From Spirochaetia bacterium (GTDB lineage: Bacteria > Spirochaetota > Leptospiria > Leptospirales > Leptonemataceae), in contig JAIOPQ010000027.1 of NCBI GenBank assembly GCA_021413825.1, positions 1 to 64,000 on the forward strand: DNA of 64,000 nucleotides, given 5' to 3'. A program made the position numbers and the translations under genes. A model generated the notes under the pieces. The model ran no database searches. It worked only from the letters and a program-made list of their open reading frames with translations, and was not told where the DNA came from. Below are positions 25,275 to 33,999 of this stretch, one piece after another (positions within the stretch are counted from its first letter, which is position 1; every line of letters begins with the position of its first letter).

Positions 25275-25748
25275 CTATGAAATCTTTTTACTGCCTTGAA
25301 TTGCCATTACACTTAGTACAAATGCGCCTAACCCGAGAAACACCCTGAACCACTGCCAGTTTCCCCAGGTCATGATTGCCAAACTTAATTTTCCCTCTTC
25401 AATTGATCGGGCATTGAACGCAGCATTGGCATCCTTGAAGAAAACGAAAAACGTGGCTATTACAAGAATTGATAATATTGCCGACCCAAGCATAACCCAT
25501 TTTTTATCCTCGTTCCTGGTAAAAAACAGAATCGAAAGGACTAAGGCCAGAACCATACTCGAAATTTCCAGGGGACTATAAAAGTTAACCAATGCCGCCT
25601 GGTTCTTGGCATACCAGGTATAAAATTCTGTAGGGGTGAGACCTAACCAGAAAGGTACGATTATTACGGCTTCCGTCAGCATTGCCCCGGACGTTAGGCC
25701 TAACACAGCTACAGTCAAGATTCCCAAAATGCGCATTATTGGTTTCAT
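25275..25748 (-). CDS. Four-helix membrane protein, DUF1772-like
   Basis: A 157-residue protein from ATG 25748 (MKPIMRILGILTVAVLGLTSGAMLTEAVII). It has four membrane helices and the layout of DUF1772-type proteins: a Gly/Ala-rich first helix, YAKNQAALVNFYSPLEI in the loop, and a last segment NWQWFRVFLGLGAFVLS. The family assignment is tentative. It is convergent with the HxlR gene, with 77 bases between. Confidence 0.55.
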   Translation of the reverse strand: MKPIMRILGILTVAVLGLTSGAMLTEAVIIVPFWLGLTPTEFYTWYAKNQAALVNFYSPLEISSMVLALVLSILFFTRNEDKKWVMLGSAILSILVIATFFVFFKDANAAFNARSIEEGKLSLAIMTWGNWQWFRVFLGLGAFVLSVMAIQGSKKIS

Positions 25749-25847
25749 TTTATACCTGGCCAGCCACTCCAACTTCAAAATGCCCAGAAGGGACGAGCCG
25801 GAGCAACATTGCCACAGAAGGCCGACGCCGTCAATACTCAAAAGGAA

Positions 25848-25898
25848 TCAGGTTCCGGCTTTCTGGGAAGCCAGCATGACAAGGAGGCTGCGCTTCCC
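25848..25898. repeat. Copy 1 of a 23-bp repeat leading into a stem-loop
   Basis: Bases 25848-25870 are identical to 27792-27814 (starting TCAGGTTCCGG and ending CTGGGAAG). Here the repeat leads into a hairpin: GGGAAGC-CAGC (25865-25875) pairs with GCTG-c-GCTTCCC (25887-25898), 11 pairs with one bulge. The surrounding stretch 25749-26086 (338 bases) carries no gene that I can support; besides this element I see only the upstream region of the peptidase gene. Confidence 0.55.
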
Positions 25899-26086
25899 GT
25901 GGCATCGGTGTCCCCTGTTTATCAATCACAGACAAATAACGTCGCCTAACGGTATCAAGTGCTCCTGGCGATACTTGAAACGCATTAAACCAGGTAGTTG
26001 CGACAACGTTCTATAAATTTTACCAGAGATGCTACGTTATGCGTTATTATCATTGACTCGATGTTCCGAACCGGGGATTCCCAGCT

Positions 26087-27289
26087 ATGATGCGTTTGTA
26101 TCTGCTGATCCTTCTGTCATTCCTGGCCTGTTCCTCGGAGGCCGGTCCGACGGATCCAGACAAACTCGCTTATTTTAGGGAAACCTATGAAGAAAGTAGA
26201 AGCGATTTTCGAAAGGAATGCGAGCTACGCAGCACGGCCGGAGCGAACCTAACAACTCTCCCAGTTGCTTCACAATCTGATTCCGATCTGACGATTGATC
26301 TATGCTACTTACCTGCAACGGACCATCAGGATCGTATCCTGATCATAACATCCGGTGTCCATGGAATCGAGGGCCTCGCTGGCAGTACCATCCAACGCTT
26401 TTTCATGGCGCAGTTGCTACCCGGCAATCTTTCTCGAACTGGAATCCTGCTGATTCATTCGGTCAATCCATTCGGATTTAGAAACGAGCGTAGAGTCACA
26501 GAGAATAACGTAGATCTAAACCGCAACTTCGCCACATCGCCCGCACTCTTCTCCACCCGCAACGAAGGGTATGCGGACATAAACGAATTCTTGAATCCGG
26601 AGGAACGGGTTTCCACCAGTACGCTTGCCGATTGGTCTTTTGGCATCCGAGCACTCCTCAATATCGCGCGACATTCAATGCAAACCCTCCGGCGCGCTGC
26701 CCTGCAGGGCCAATACGACCATCCCAGGGGCGTCTTCTTCGGAGGGTCAACGTTTGAACCGCAGAAAGCGATTCTCGAACCGGTGCTGAGAAAATTCACT
26801 GCAAATGCTACGTCCGTCATGCTGATCGATCTGCACACGGGATACGGTACGCGAGGAAAAATGCACTTGCGAAATGCTCATCCAGATCAGTCACAACTGA
26901 AAGCTATTGAAACGGTCTATTCTGGTTTCCAGATAGATTACGGTGCTCAGAATAATTTCTACGCGCCCACGGGTGAGTTTGTTGTTTACGTTGGCCAATT
27001 ATTAAAACCCGGGGTCACGTACGTCCCCATGCTTTTTGAATTCGGGACGCTGGACAGCCAGACAATGACTGGATCTATCGCCTCAATTCATAACATGATC
27101 CTTGAGAATGCCGGATTCCATCACAATTATGCACACGAAGGGGATAGAATTAACGTTAAGCGACGCTTTCGAGAACATTTCTATCCCGAATCAGCGATCT
27201 GGCGGACTTCTTTACTCACGTCTTGCGAAGAAATCTTACCAAGAATCATCGACCGTTTTAACTCCCTCGAAACAGGGGAAAGGCCTTGA
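26087..27289 (+). CDS. DUF2817 / M14-like metallopeptidase lipoprotein
   Basis: A 400-residue protein with a lipoprotein signal (MMRLYLLILLSFLACSSEAG). The mature part matches DUF2817, a carboxypeptidase-related family: SGVHGIEGLAGS supplies a His-x-x-Glu zinc motif, NPFGFRNERRVTENNVDLNRNF is the central conserved stretch (broken here for length: VNPFGF, RRVTENNVDLNRN), and LIDLHTGYGTRG gives the third His. The late Glu in MLFEFGTLD could be the catalytic base. It is probably anchored outside the cytoplasm. The next gene starts in its last codons. Confidence 0.85.
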   Translation: MMRLYLLILLSFLACSSEAGPTDPDKLAYFRETYEESRSDFRKECELRSTAGANLTTLPVASQSDSDLTIDLCYLPATDHQDRILIITSGVHGIEGLAGSTIQRFFMAQLLPGNLSRTGILLIHSVNPFGFRNERRVTENNVDLNRNFATSPALFSTRNEGYADINEFLNPEERVSTSTLADWSFGIRALLNIARHSMQTLRRAALQGQYDHPRGVFFGGSTFEPQKAILEPVLRKFTANATSVMLIDLHTGYGTRGKMHLRNAHPDQSQLKAIETVYSGFQIDYGAQNNFYAPTGEFVVYVGQLLKPGVTYVPMLFEFGTLDSQTMTGSIASIHNMILENAGFHHNYAHEGDRINVKRRFREHFYPESAIWRTSLLTSCEEILPRIIDRFNSLETGERP

Positions 27290-27729
27290 GTGAACCGATT
27301 ATCGCAAAGGGAGCGTCTAAACCACTGGGGGCCTATCCACATGCAAAAACGGTGGGGAACCTTGTGTTCCTTTCCGGAATAGGCCCACGCAGGTCGGTAG
27401 ACAACTCCATCCCCGGTCTCGAATTGGACGCAGATGGCAACATAATAAAGTATGACTTCGAAGCAGAATGTCATGCAGTGTTCGCAAATGTAAAGGCTGT
27501 CCTCGAGGCCAGCGGCAGTTCCTGGAATCGGATGGTAGACGTGACCGTCTTTCTGACAAACATCAAGCGCGATTTCGATGTTTACAATCGGATCTACGGT
27601 GACTATTTCAAGGATGTTCAACCAGCGAGAACAACGATTGAAGTGAGTAGATTACCGGCACCCATGGCGATCGAGCTAAAAGTTACCGCCAGTCTTTTAG
27701 ACGTCGAACATTCACGATCTCAAGACTGA
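27286..27729 (+). CDS. RidA family deaminase
   Basis: A 147-residue protein of the Rid/YER057c/UK114 family with GNLVFLSGIGP, FANVKAVLEASGSSW, VTVFLTNIKRDFDVYNRIYGDYF and the conserved Arg in QPARTTIEVSRLPAP. RidA proteins hydrolyse reactive enamine/imine intermediates; the closer match may be a 2-aminomuconate deaminase-like subgroup. The start is TTG 27286, overlapping the peptidase stop as TTGA, with AAAGG just upstream, so translation is coupled. Confidence 0.85.
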   Translation: MSEPIIAKGASKPLGAYPHAKTVGNLVFLSGIGPRRSVDNSIPGLELDADGNIIKYDFEAECHAVFANVKAVLEASGSSWNRMVDVTVFLTNIKRDFDVYNRIYGDYFKDVQPARTTIEVSRLPAPMAIELKVTASLLDVEHSRSQD

Positions 27730-27791
27730 GACTCCCTTTCAATCTCACATACCCGTCTGAGCCAAATTCCTGCCGAGCCCGCCGTGAAATC

Positions 27792-27814
27792 TCAGGTTCC
27801 GGCTTTCTGGGAAG
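27792..27814. repeat. Copy 2 of the 23-bp repeat, encoding the SDR C-terminus
   Basis: Identical to 25848-25870. In this copy the repeat supplies the stop codon and the last residues (SQKAGT) of the minus-strand NAD(P)-binding protein. The hairpin right arm found beside copy 1 is absent. Confidence 0.55.
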
Positions 27815-28700
27815 AACTCACTCGCGCATGGTACTCAGCGAAATAATCTTCCAGACGATTTACTCCATACGCCGGAGCAATAATATCGATAGTATGCGCC
27901 ACAGTAGCGAATTTCATGAACTGATAAATTCGTTTGTTGAACGGTCGCAGGAGCGTTACAAAAAATCGTTCGAGCACGATTGGAATGCGTAGCAGCCTGG
28001 AAGAACGTCCAGTAGCCCTGAGCGCCAGTTCGGTAATCTGATCCCGCGAAAATACTTCGGGTCCACCTACATCAAGGCTCGCTTCCTGCGAGGCAATTCC
28101 CTGAACAATTGCGCGGGCCACGTCCTTCTCATGAATTGGATTGATCCTTGGTTTGCCGCTTCCAATTACCGCACCCAAACCCTTCTCAGCAAATTGTAGA
28201 AAAAGCAAGAGCAGCGAAAAGAATGCAGTAGGACGAATAATTGTGTGCGGGAGTCCTGATTCCTTGAGAGTCTGGACGAACCTTTCGTGTGCATCAAAGT
28301 ATTCTGTTTTTTCCAACCCTTGCACAAAATAGAACGACACGTATACAAACTTCTTAATCCGAGCGAACCCTTTCGATTTTAGCGCCGCATTGAGGAAGTT
28401 GCAGTTCGCTTGAAAGTCCACTTCGTAGAAGCTTGCCCGATCGCTGAACTTCAACAGATCGAGACTTGCTCCAACGCAAGAGATAATAACATCTACACCC
28501 TCGAACGCTTCCGGGGAAATCTCGGCTGTCATTAGATCACCTATTGCATGACTGTCGTACAGTCCTTGAATGCTCTCAAGCCTGGAACTCGATCGAGTGA
28601 GGGCACGTACGCTGTATCCCTTTGCTTTTAATTCGCGCGCTACATGTTTCCCCAGCGTACCCGATGCCCCGGCCAATAGAACTGTTTCCATAGTTTTCAT
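27792..28700 (-). CDS. Atypical SDR, NAD(P)H-binding (NmrA/ycf39-like)
   Basis: A 302-residue protein with the dinucleotide motif LLAGASGTLGKHVARELKAKG at the start (G-x-x-G-x-x-G), then DVIISCVGASLDLLKF, FVYVSFYFVQG and RPTAFFSLLLLFLQFA. The pattern is that of atypical SDRs acting as NADPH-dependent reductases or redox sensors; the usual catalytic YxxxK is not obvious. Start at ATG 28700; an ATG three codons later is also possible. It is divergent from a TetR regulator, with two operator-like palindromes between, so it is probably the regulated gene. Confidence 0.82.
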   Translation of the reverse strand: MKTMETVLLAGASGTLGKHVARELKAKGYSVRALTRSSSRLESIQGLYDSHAIGDLMTAEISPEAFEGVDVIISCVGASLDLLKFSDRASFYEVDFQANCNFLNAALKSKGFARIKKFVYVSFYFVQGLEKTEYFDAHERFVQTLKESGLPHTIIRPTAFFSLLLLFLQFAEKGLGAVIGSGKPRINPIHEKDVARAIVQGIASQEASLDVGGPEVFSRDQITELALRATGRSSRLLRIPIVLERFFVTLLRPFNKRIYQFMKFATVAHTIDIIAPAYGVNRLEDYFAEYHARVSSSQKAGT

Positions 28701-28744
28701 CCTGCACCGAGACTGATTGCCAGCGGTAGCCTACGAATCCAAAA

Positions 28745-28794
28745 TAGACGCAATCGTCTACTTTTTTTGTCCAGAAAATGGACGCCTGTGTCTA
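28745..28794. promoter_or_regulatory. Two TetR-type operators of the TAGAC...GTCTA form
   Basis: TAGACG-CAAT-CGTCTA at 28745-28760 is a perfect 16-bp palindrome. TGGACG-CCTG-TGTCTA at 28779-28794 is an imperfect copy of the same site, 34 bp further on. The layout resembles the TAGAC-N6-GTCTA boxes bound by NemR-type TetR repressors. Confidence 0.7.
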
Positions 28795-28838
28795 TTTTTT
28801 TCTTTCTGAGTAAGGGCCTTACTAGGGGTAATCCAGTT

Positions 28839-29453
28839 ATGAAGGCCAGAGAGCGGATTTTAAAGGCTGCAGCGGAACAATTCTACAAGACTGGATACCC
28901 CGCAACGGGGGTGGGCGATATCCTCAAGGTGGCCGAGGCTCATAAGGCCAGTTTCTACAAATACTTTAAGAACAAGGAAGAACTGGGCCTGGCATATATT
29001 ACCGCCAAACGCCGGCTCTATGCAAACCTCTTTCGTTCTTTGATGAAAGCATATCCCCGCTATGCTGATTTTGTAAATCAATGGATCAATATCTTAAAGG
29101 CTGAGGCCGGCAAAGGAAACGTTTCGGGTTGTGCGTTCGCCCTATTGTACAATCAGACTCTTATATCACGCTCAAGAAGTACGGAGGCCATTTTCCTTCC
29201 TGAAATCCAGGGGGGAATCCAGGACTGGGAAACCATTTTTTTTGAGTATCTTATGGAGAATCTGAAACGAAAGCGAAAGGCTAGAAGGATTTCGTCGCGC
29301 GAGGAAACCTCACTTCGTCAATGGGCCCGACGCATGGTGCTTCTATATGAAGGTGCGCTGCAGGCCTACGCTATGACAGGAAAGGAAATCTATTTTGAAG
29401 ACCTGCGCGATTGCCTTCTTATGGCGCCCATACTTTCAGGCAGAGCTGCCTGA
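28839..29453 (+). CDS. TetR/AcrR family regulator
   Basis: A 204-residue regulator from ATG 28839 (MKARERILKAAAEQFYKTGY). The N-terminal helix-turn-helix is clear: TGVGDILKVAEAHKASFYKYFKNKEELGLAYI. A C-terminal ligand domain contains NVSGCAFALLYNQTL, with a Cys in the position used by electrophile-sensing TetR proteins. Two operator-like palindromes lie between it and the divergent SDR, so it probably represses that gene and itself. AGGGG sits about ten bases before the ATG. Confidence 0.88.
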   Translation: MKARERILKAAAEQFYKTGYPATGVGDILKVAEAHKASFYKYFKNKEELGLAYITAKRRLYANLFRSLMKAYPRYADFVNQWINILKAEAGKGNVSGCAFALLYNQTLISRSRSTEAIFLPEIQGGIQDWETIFFEYLMENLKRKRKARRISSREETSLRQWARRMVLLYEGALQAYAMTGKEIYFEDLRDCLLMAPILSGRAA

Positions 29454-29549
29454 TACTCTTTCTTGATGAAAAGGAGAGATTCTGGAGCTTCAAGCAAATG
29501 ACCAAATATGACCTTTGAAAAAGCTTGGGTCGGGGAAAATCCCTGAATA

Positions 29550-29632
<83 letters not shown>

Positions 29633-29714
29633 AATGGCTCTTAAAATCAGAGCAAAGCAAGAAAAGTTTTGACCGAGCACCTGGTCCAGCGATTTTTTAA
29701 TTTGGCCTTCATGC

Positions 29715-31115
29715 ATGTCACATCACGAACTTAAAGCAAATCAAAACCTGATGATTTCTGTCTCTGGAATTCGAGGAACCATTCCGGAGGGTCTCAATCC
29801 CAGCTTGATTGCTGACATTGCGCTGGGCTTTGCCGCAACCACTGGCAAACGCGTTGTCCTGGGAATGGACAGCAGAAACACCGGCCCGCTGATTCGAGAT
29901 CTCATCGCATCTACGCTGATAGCATGCGGGAAGCAGGTTCTGGACGCAGAACTTGCGCCCACGCCTACGGTTAAGGCGGCTGTGAAATTACACAATGCTT
30001 CGGGTGGGATCATGATCTCTGCCTCGCACAATCCGCCACAGTGGAATGGACTCAAGCTGATAGCGAACGAGGGTTTCTTCTTTCAGAAGGAAGACCTCAA
30101 CTCCATGCTCGCTGCAATCAAGTCGTCTAAATTTCCTCTGGTGGACTACAAGAATCTTGGATCATACAAAAAAGTGGAAGCGGTTCAGGATCACATAAAA
30201 TCAGTTTTAAAATTAATAAGTAATACAGAGCAAATCAGAAGTAAGAAATACACCGTAGTAGTAGATGCGGTTGCTGGGGCCGGGAGAAACGCACTCCCGC
30301 TTCTATTAGCCGAGCTCGGTTGCAAGGTAATACCTTTGTATTGCGATGCGGACACTTCGGGCGAATTTCCTCGTCCTCCAGAGCCTACTCCAGTTGCCCT
30401 CAAGAAGTTCAGCGAAACGTTGCGCAAATCAAAAGCTGCCTGCGGCTTTGCTCTCGACCCGGATGCCGATAGAATTGTACCCGGTAGTCCGGCGAAGGGT
30501 GCAATCAATGAGGAGTATTCACTTCCACTCAGCTTCCTTGGCTTGCCAGAAGTCAAAGTAAAACCCAAAGCCAGGCCACGCGGAAAAATTCCTTTTGTAG
30601 TTAATCTTTCCACTTCCACGTTATTGGATCAGATTGCAGAACCCTATGGCTATGCAATTCTACGCAGCGCTGTCGGCGAGGCCAACGTAGTTGCTATGAT
30701 GCAAAAGAATTCATCCTTCTTTGGTGGAGAAGGTAATGGTGGGATCATTCATTCAAAGGTTCCATCATTTGGTAGAGATTCGCTGCTGGGTGCTGCACTC
30801 ATGCTTTCTGCAATGGCACGACACGATGCGAGGAGTCTAGATGATTTAATGGGAATGCTTCCTCCGCTTTTTATGGAGAAGCGCAAATTCGATTTAAAGC
30901 AAGGTGCCGATGTGCGCGAGGTGTTCACCCGAATAGAAAATCTATTCTCCGGGATGAATGTCGATCGTCGAGACGGACTTCATCTTGCAAACGCCGATTG
31001 CTGGATTCATGTGCGAGCGAGTAACACTGAGCCCGTGCTCCGCGTCATCGCTGAAGCCAGGAATACTACAGATCTCACTCAACTTCTATCACGCGCTGCG
31101 CGCGCTATCAAGTGA
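29715..31115 (+). CDS. Phosphohexomutase (GlmM/phosphomannomutase-like)
   Basis: A 466-residue alpha-D-phosphohexomutase. The phosphoserine loop is SASHNPPQWNG near residue 104, the metal loop is DPDADR near 248, the sugar loop GGEGNGG near 338 and the phosphate loop RASNTEP near 437. The last form, RASNTEP, is common in archaeal-type phosphosugar mutases and GlmM-like enzymes, so interconversion of glucosamine, mannose or glucose phosphates is possible. Start at ATG 29715; a second ATG lies four bases earlier in another frame. The final 27 bases overlap a convergent small gene. Confidence 0.85.
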   Translation: MSHHELKANQNLMISVSGIRGTIPEGLNPSLIADIALGFAATTGKRVVLGMDSRNTGPLIRDLIASTLIACGKQVLDAELAPTPTVKAAVKLHNASGGIMISASHNPPQWNGLKLIANEGFFFQKEDLNSMLAAIKSSKFPLVDYKNLGSYKKVEAVQDHIKSVLKLISNTEQIRSKKYTVVVDAVAGAGRNALPLLLAELGCKVIPLYCDADTSGEFPRPPEPTPVALKKFSETLRKSKAACGFALDPDADRIVPGSPAKGAINEEYSLPLSFLGLPEVKVKPKARPRGKIPFVVNLSTSTLLDQIAEPYGYAILRSAVGEANVVAMMQKNSSFFGGEGNGGIIHSKVPSFGRDSLLGAALMLSAMARHDARSLDDLMGMLPPLFMEKRKFDLKQGADVREVFTRIENLFSGMNVDRRDGLHLANADCWIHVRASNTEPVLRVIAEARNTTDLTQLLSRAARAIK

Positions 31116-31316
31116 GTCTTTTTCCGGGATCAGTTTCCGTATTTGGAGACTAACTGCGCGGTGAATTTGTCCTGTGAGTGGTCTGGTGCAGGAAGGGCAG
31201 AGGGTGCGGGTCTCAAGATGCAGTGGCTGCATCCATAAGAATATAGTATGACCGCAGGCTTTGCACTGGATCTCCACTTCGAAAGGATCAAATGCGATTT
31301 CTTCCGGCCCGGCCAT
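31089..31316 (-). CDS. Small zinc-ribbon protein
   Basis: A 75-residue protein from ATG 31316 with two Cys pairs, IQCKACGHTIF and TLCPSCTRPLTG, spaced as in a zinc ribbon. No other domain. It is convergent with and overlaps the phosphohexomutase gene. Role unknown; nucleic-acid or protein binding is possible. Confidence 0.55.
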   Translation of the reverse strand: MAGPEEIAFDPFEVEIQCKACGHTIFLWMQPLHLETRTLCPSCTRPLTGQIHRAVSLQIRKLIPEKDSLDSARSA

Positions 31317-31427
31317 ACACTCAGCTAATCGGCAGAATATTCAAAATCTTGAGAAATGCTGGCTTCGCGTAGCGATCAGCGGATCAAAAAACCTTGCCGT
31401 CGCAAGTCGCTTTGGTCTATTGAAAAA

Positions 31428-32000
31428 ATGAAAATCTATACAAAGCTGGGCGATGATGGAACGACTCGTTTGGCAAACGGGACAAAGACCGGAAAAGACG
31501 ATCCGCGCGTCGAATTATACGGCACGGCCGATGAACTCAATTCGACAATTGGCGTAGTCCTGGCCCATGTTGGAAATGATCTGGCTGACGTTCGCACGCA
31601 CTTGATACTAACTCAGCACGTACTATTTGAACTGGGGGCTGAGCTGGCAGGATATTATAAAGATAAAGAGGGCAGCGTAATTCGCGAAGAGGATATCAGC
31701 TATTTGGAAAACGCGATTGATGGATTCCAAAGCCAGCTTCCGGAATTGCGTGCTTTCATTCTTCCAGGTGGCTCAGCGGCCGCATCTTTCTTGCACATAT
31801 CACGAACAGTTTGCAGAAGGTTGGAAAGAAAGATGGCTAGTGGCCTGGCTGCAACCGGAAGTGACGGCAGACCGCAGGTATATCCGGCGGCCTTGCGCTA
31901 CATTAACCGCTTGTCAGACTATCTCTTTGTTGCTTCACGTTATGCGAATTTGAAAGCAGCACAAAAAGAAATAGAATGGCAATCGCGCGAGAAGCGCTAG
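31428..32000 (+). CDS. PduO-type ATP:cob(I)alamin adenosyltransferase
   Basis: A 190-residue protein from ATG 31428 (MKIYTKLGDDGTTRL) with the family start TKxGDxGxT, the ATP-binding segment, VELYGTADELNSTIG, and the helix FLHISRTVCRRLERKMA with the conserved Arg and Glu. The enzyme transfers adenosyl to cob(I)alamin, giving coenzyme B12. The frame is open from 31356, but the family start fits the later ATG. The last four bases overlap the convergent neighbour. Confidence 0.9.
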   Translation: MKIYTKLGDDGTTRLANGTKTGKDDPRVELYGTADELNSTIGVVLAHVGNDLADVRTHLILTQHVLFELGAELAGYYKDKEGSVIREEDISYLENAIDGFQSQLPELRAFILPGGSAAASFLHISRTVCRRLERKMASGLAATGSDGRPQVYPAALRYINRLSDYLFVASRYANLKAAQKEIEWQSREKR

Positions 32001-32434
32001 GATTCACGATCTGCCATTAAATCGAGAGTTACCGGAGAAACCCCGGTTTCTTCGGGGATACATTCACAACTTTCAGAATATAAATCGGTCACACAAACGA
32101 TCGAATGAACCGGATGGGTGGTTTCTGCGCCCTCACGTTCTTGTCTAATTCCATCTTCATGAATCCAGGCCGTAGATGTAACCCCAGCGGTGCTTCGTAG
32201 CTCGGCAACAATGGAATACACAAACCCACCCAGATCACGGAGGAAGACACGCAGCTTTGCGGGATCGGCCACTGCAATTGCTCTGCGCATGAAATGTGTT
32301 TCAGGATCGTTGTATTTCAAATAACGTCCAGTCTTCTCATCAAACTCGACCAATAGTCGAATGATCTTAGAGAACTCTTCTTTCTTTTGGGTTAATTCAC
32401 GCCAACCGGCGATGGAAATGTCTTTGGTTTTCAT
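31997..32434 (-). CDS. Hypothetical protein, cytoplasmic
   Basis: A 145-residue protein from ATG 32434. It contains WRELTQKKEEFSKIIRLLVEFD, a helical stretch, and VYSIVAELRSTAGVTSTAWIHEDG, with a short Cys-x-Cys at SCECIPEE. No signal or membrane helix. I do not recognise the family. Upstream (32435-32647) there is a gap of about 213 bases holding no evident gene. Confidence 0.5.
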   Translation of the reverse strand: MKTKDISIAGWRELTQKKEEFSKIIRLLVEFDEKTGRYLKYNDPETHFMRRAIAVADPAKLRVFLRDLGGFVYSIVAELRSTAGVTSTAWIHEDGIRQEREGAETTHPVHSIVCVTDLYSESCECIPEETGVSPVTLDLMADRES

Positions 32435-32647
32435 AGGCCTCTAAGAACAGGCGTATAAAAATCGTTTAACGTACCGGAAAAAATAATCGGTAAATCACCG
32501 AATCCGGGCAGAGAATTCTCTGCAGAGGAATCGATCGGCGCGAATCTTCACCTAAACTGGTGAGCAATTTCAAATCGTTTGAAAGAATTTCCGGCGCACG
32601 CGAAAAAAATGGGAGAAAATCAGGACTCAGTAGTTATATACAGTAGT

Positions 32648-33949
32648 ATGAGTCTCAAAGCCAGTTCTACTATCGTAACTTCTTTCATTATCCTCGCTCT
32701 CATGAGCGCGGTCGATTGTGGATCAAAGGCGCAGGGGAATACCCTGGGAATGCTGGCCTTACTCGCAGGAGGAGCAACAGACGAGAATGAAATTACCTCT
32801 CTAAATATCGAACACGGTAATAGCTCGTTTGTACTCAGCGATTCTTCCCTGGCCCAGCTTTCGCAATCCGGCGCAGGTAGTCCGAACTCGATTACAACTG
32901 CAACTGATACAGCAAGGATCACCACCGATTCCGAAGGGAATCACCTGAATCTTAGCTCTGCGATCAAAGTAAACAATCGCTATGTCTTCCTGGCTGGTTT
33001 GAGACGAATCAATTCGACTAGACCCCCCGGGCATTTTGTCATCGATCTTATCACCGGCTCAATACGAAAATTACAATACTTTCCCAGCTACCCTGCTAAA
33101 ATCTTTGCCACTGATGATATGGCCTACTACGTTTCAGGTTCTACGATTGTTGAAACGGACCTTGCATCGGGACGATCGACCATCGTTTCCAGTAGATACA
33201 ATTACTGGCGACAAACGGCGCAAGGATACAACAACGAATTGATCACCGGGTGGAATGGTTCGACCTGGCTATTCTTGGATGGCACTGGATATCTCTATGC
33301 TGTCCAGGTTGACAACTTTTCAAACAGCTACACGCAAGGAATGGGCGCGAGGTTTCTGAAAGTCGGCGGAACATGGAATCCTGACTCCAGTTTTAATCAG
33401 ACGTTCCTTCCTTCTATGCCTATGCAGGTAGCGGATCAATTCCCCGGATCGTTACTAGCGAACGATACCTGGATTCTCACAGACCCGGCAAATCGCAACG
33501 TCTACAAGGTTCGCGCTTCGGGCCAACAAATCACTGTGAAGGAATTCAATATCGCAACCTGGTCAGATGGCTCGCAAGTCGCATCACTCACTCTTCAGAA
33601 TGCATTACCGGCACTCGGCACCACGTTCCTGGGATACCAACCGAACCTTCAAGCGTCTATCATTACAGATGGACATGAAATCGTGCGGTTGTCAGTGGGA
33701 ACGTCGGGATTTCAGATTGTGGAAATCATTGCACCCGCAAGTATTCCTGTAACAACATCAATCAACTGGCCAGGCGCTGCGGTCTCGGCCTGGGGCCCCG
33801 GTGCTGTGACTAACTGGCGCTTCCTGAATGATAGAATATACTTCCTTAAGCCCTCTGATGGACTGATCTATGCATGGGATATGGATCCTGCGAATCCGCC
33901 TACAGCCCAGCCCATCGGTACAACCAGTAAAATCAAATTCCTGTATTGA
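32648..33949 (+). CDS. Putative lipoprotein with beta-propeller-like repeats
   Basis: A 433-residue protein from ATG 32648 (MSLKASSTIVTSFIILALMSAVDCGSK), whose signal ends in a relaxed lipobox with Cys. The mature part has repeated short beta segments with Gly/Asp turns, such as VFLAGLRRIN, GHFVIDLITGSIRKLQ, AYYVSGSTIVETDLASG and GTGYLYAVQV, as seen in WD/YVTN-type propellers. An earlier Met at 32612 is possible. Function unknown. Confidence 0.6.
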   Translation: MSLKASSTIVTSFIILALMSAVDCGSKAQGNTLGMLALLAGGATDENEITSLNIEHGNSSFVLSDSSLAQLSQSGAGSPNSITTATDTARITTDSEGNHLNLSSAIKVNNRYVFLAGLRRINSTRPPGHFVIDLITGSIRKLQYFPSYPAKIFATDDMAYYVSGSTIVETDLASGRSTIVSSRYNYWRQTAQGYNNELITGWNGSTWLFLDGTGYLYAVQVDNFSNSYTQGMGARFLKVGGTWNPDSSFNQTFLPSMPMQVADQFPGSLLANDTWILTDPANRNVYKVRASGQQITVKEFNIATWSDGSQVASLTLQNALPALGTTFLGYQPNLQASIITDGHEIVRLSVGTSGFQIVEIIAPASIPVTTSINWPGAAVSAWGPGAVTNWRFLNDRIYFLKPSDGLIYAWDMDPANPPTAQPIGTTSKIKFLY

Positions 33950-33999
33950 TATAAAGCGCCTAACGTCACACGCACCAGGAATAGGATTCCGTCCAAGCC

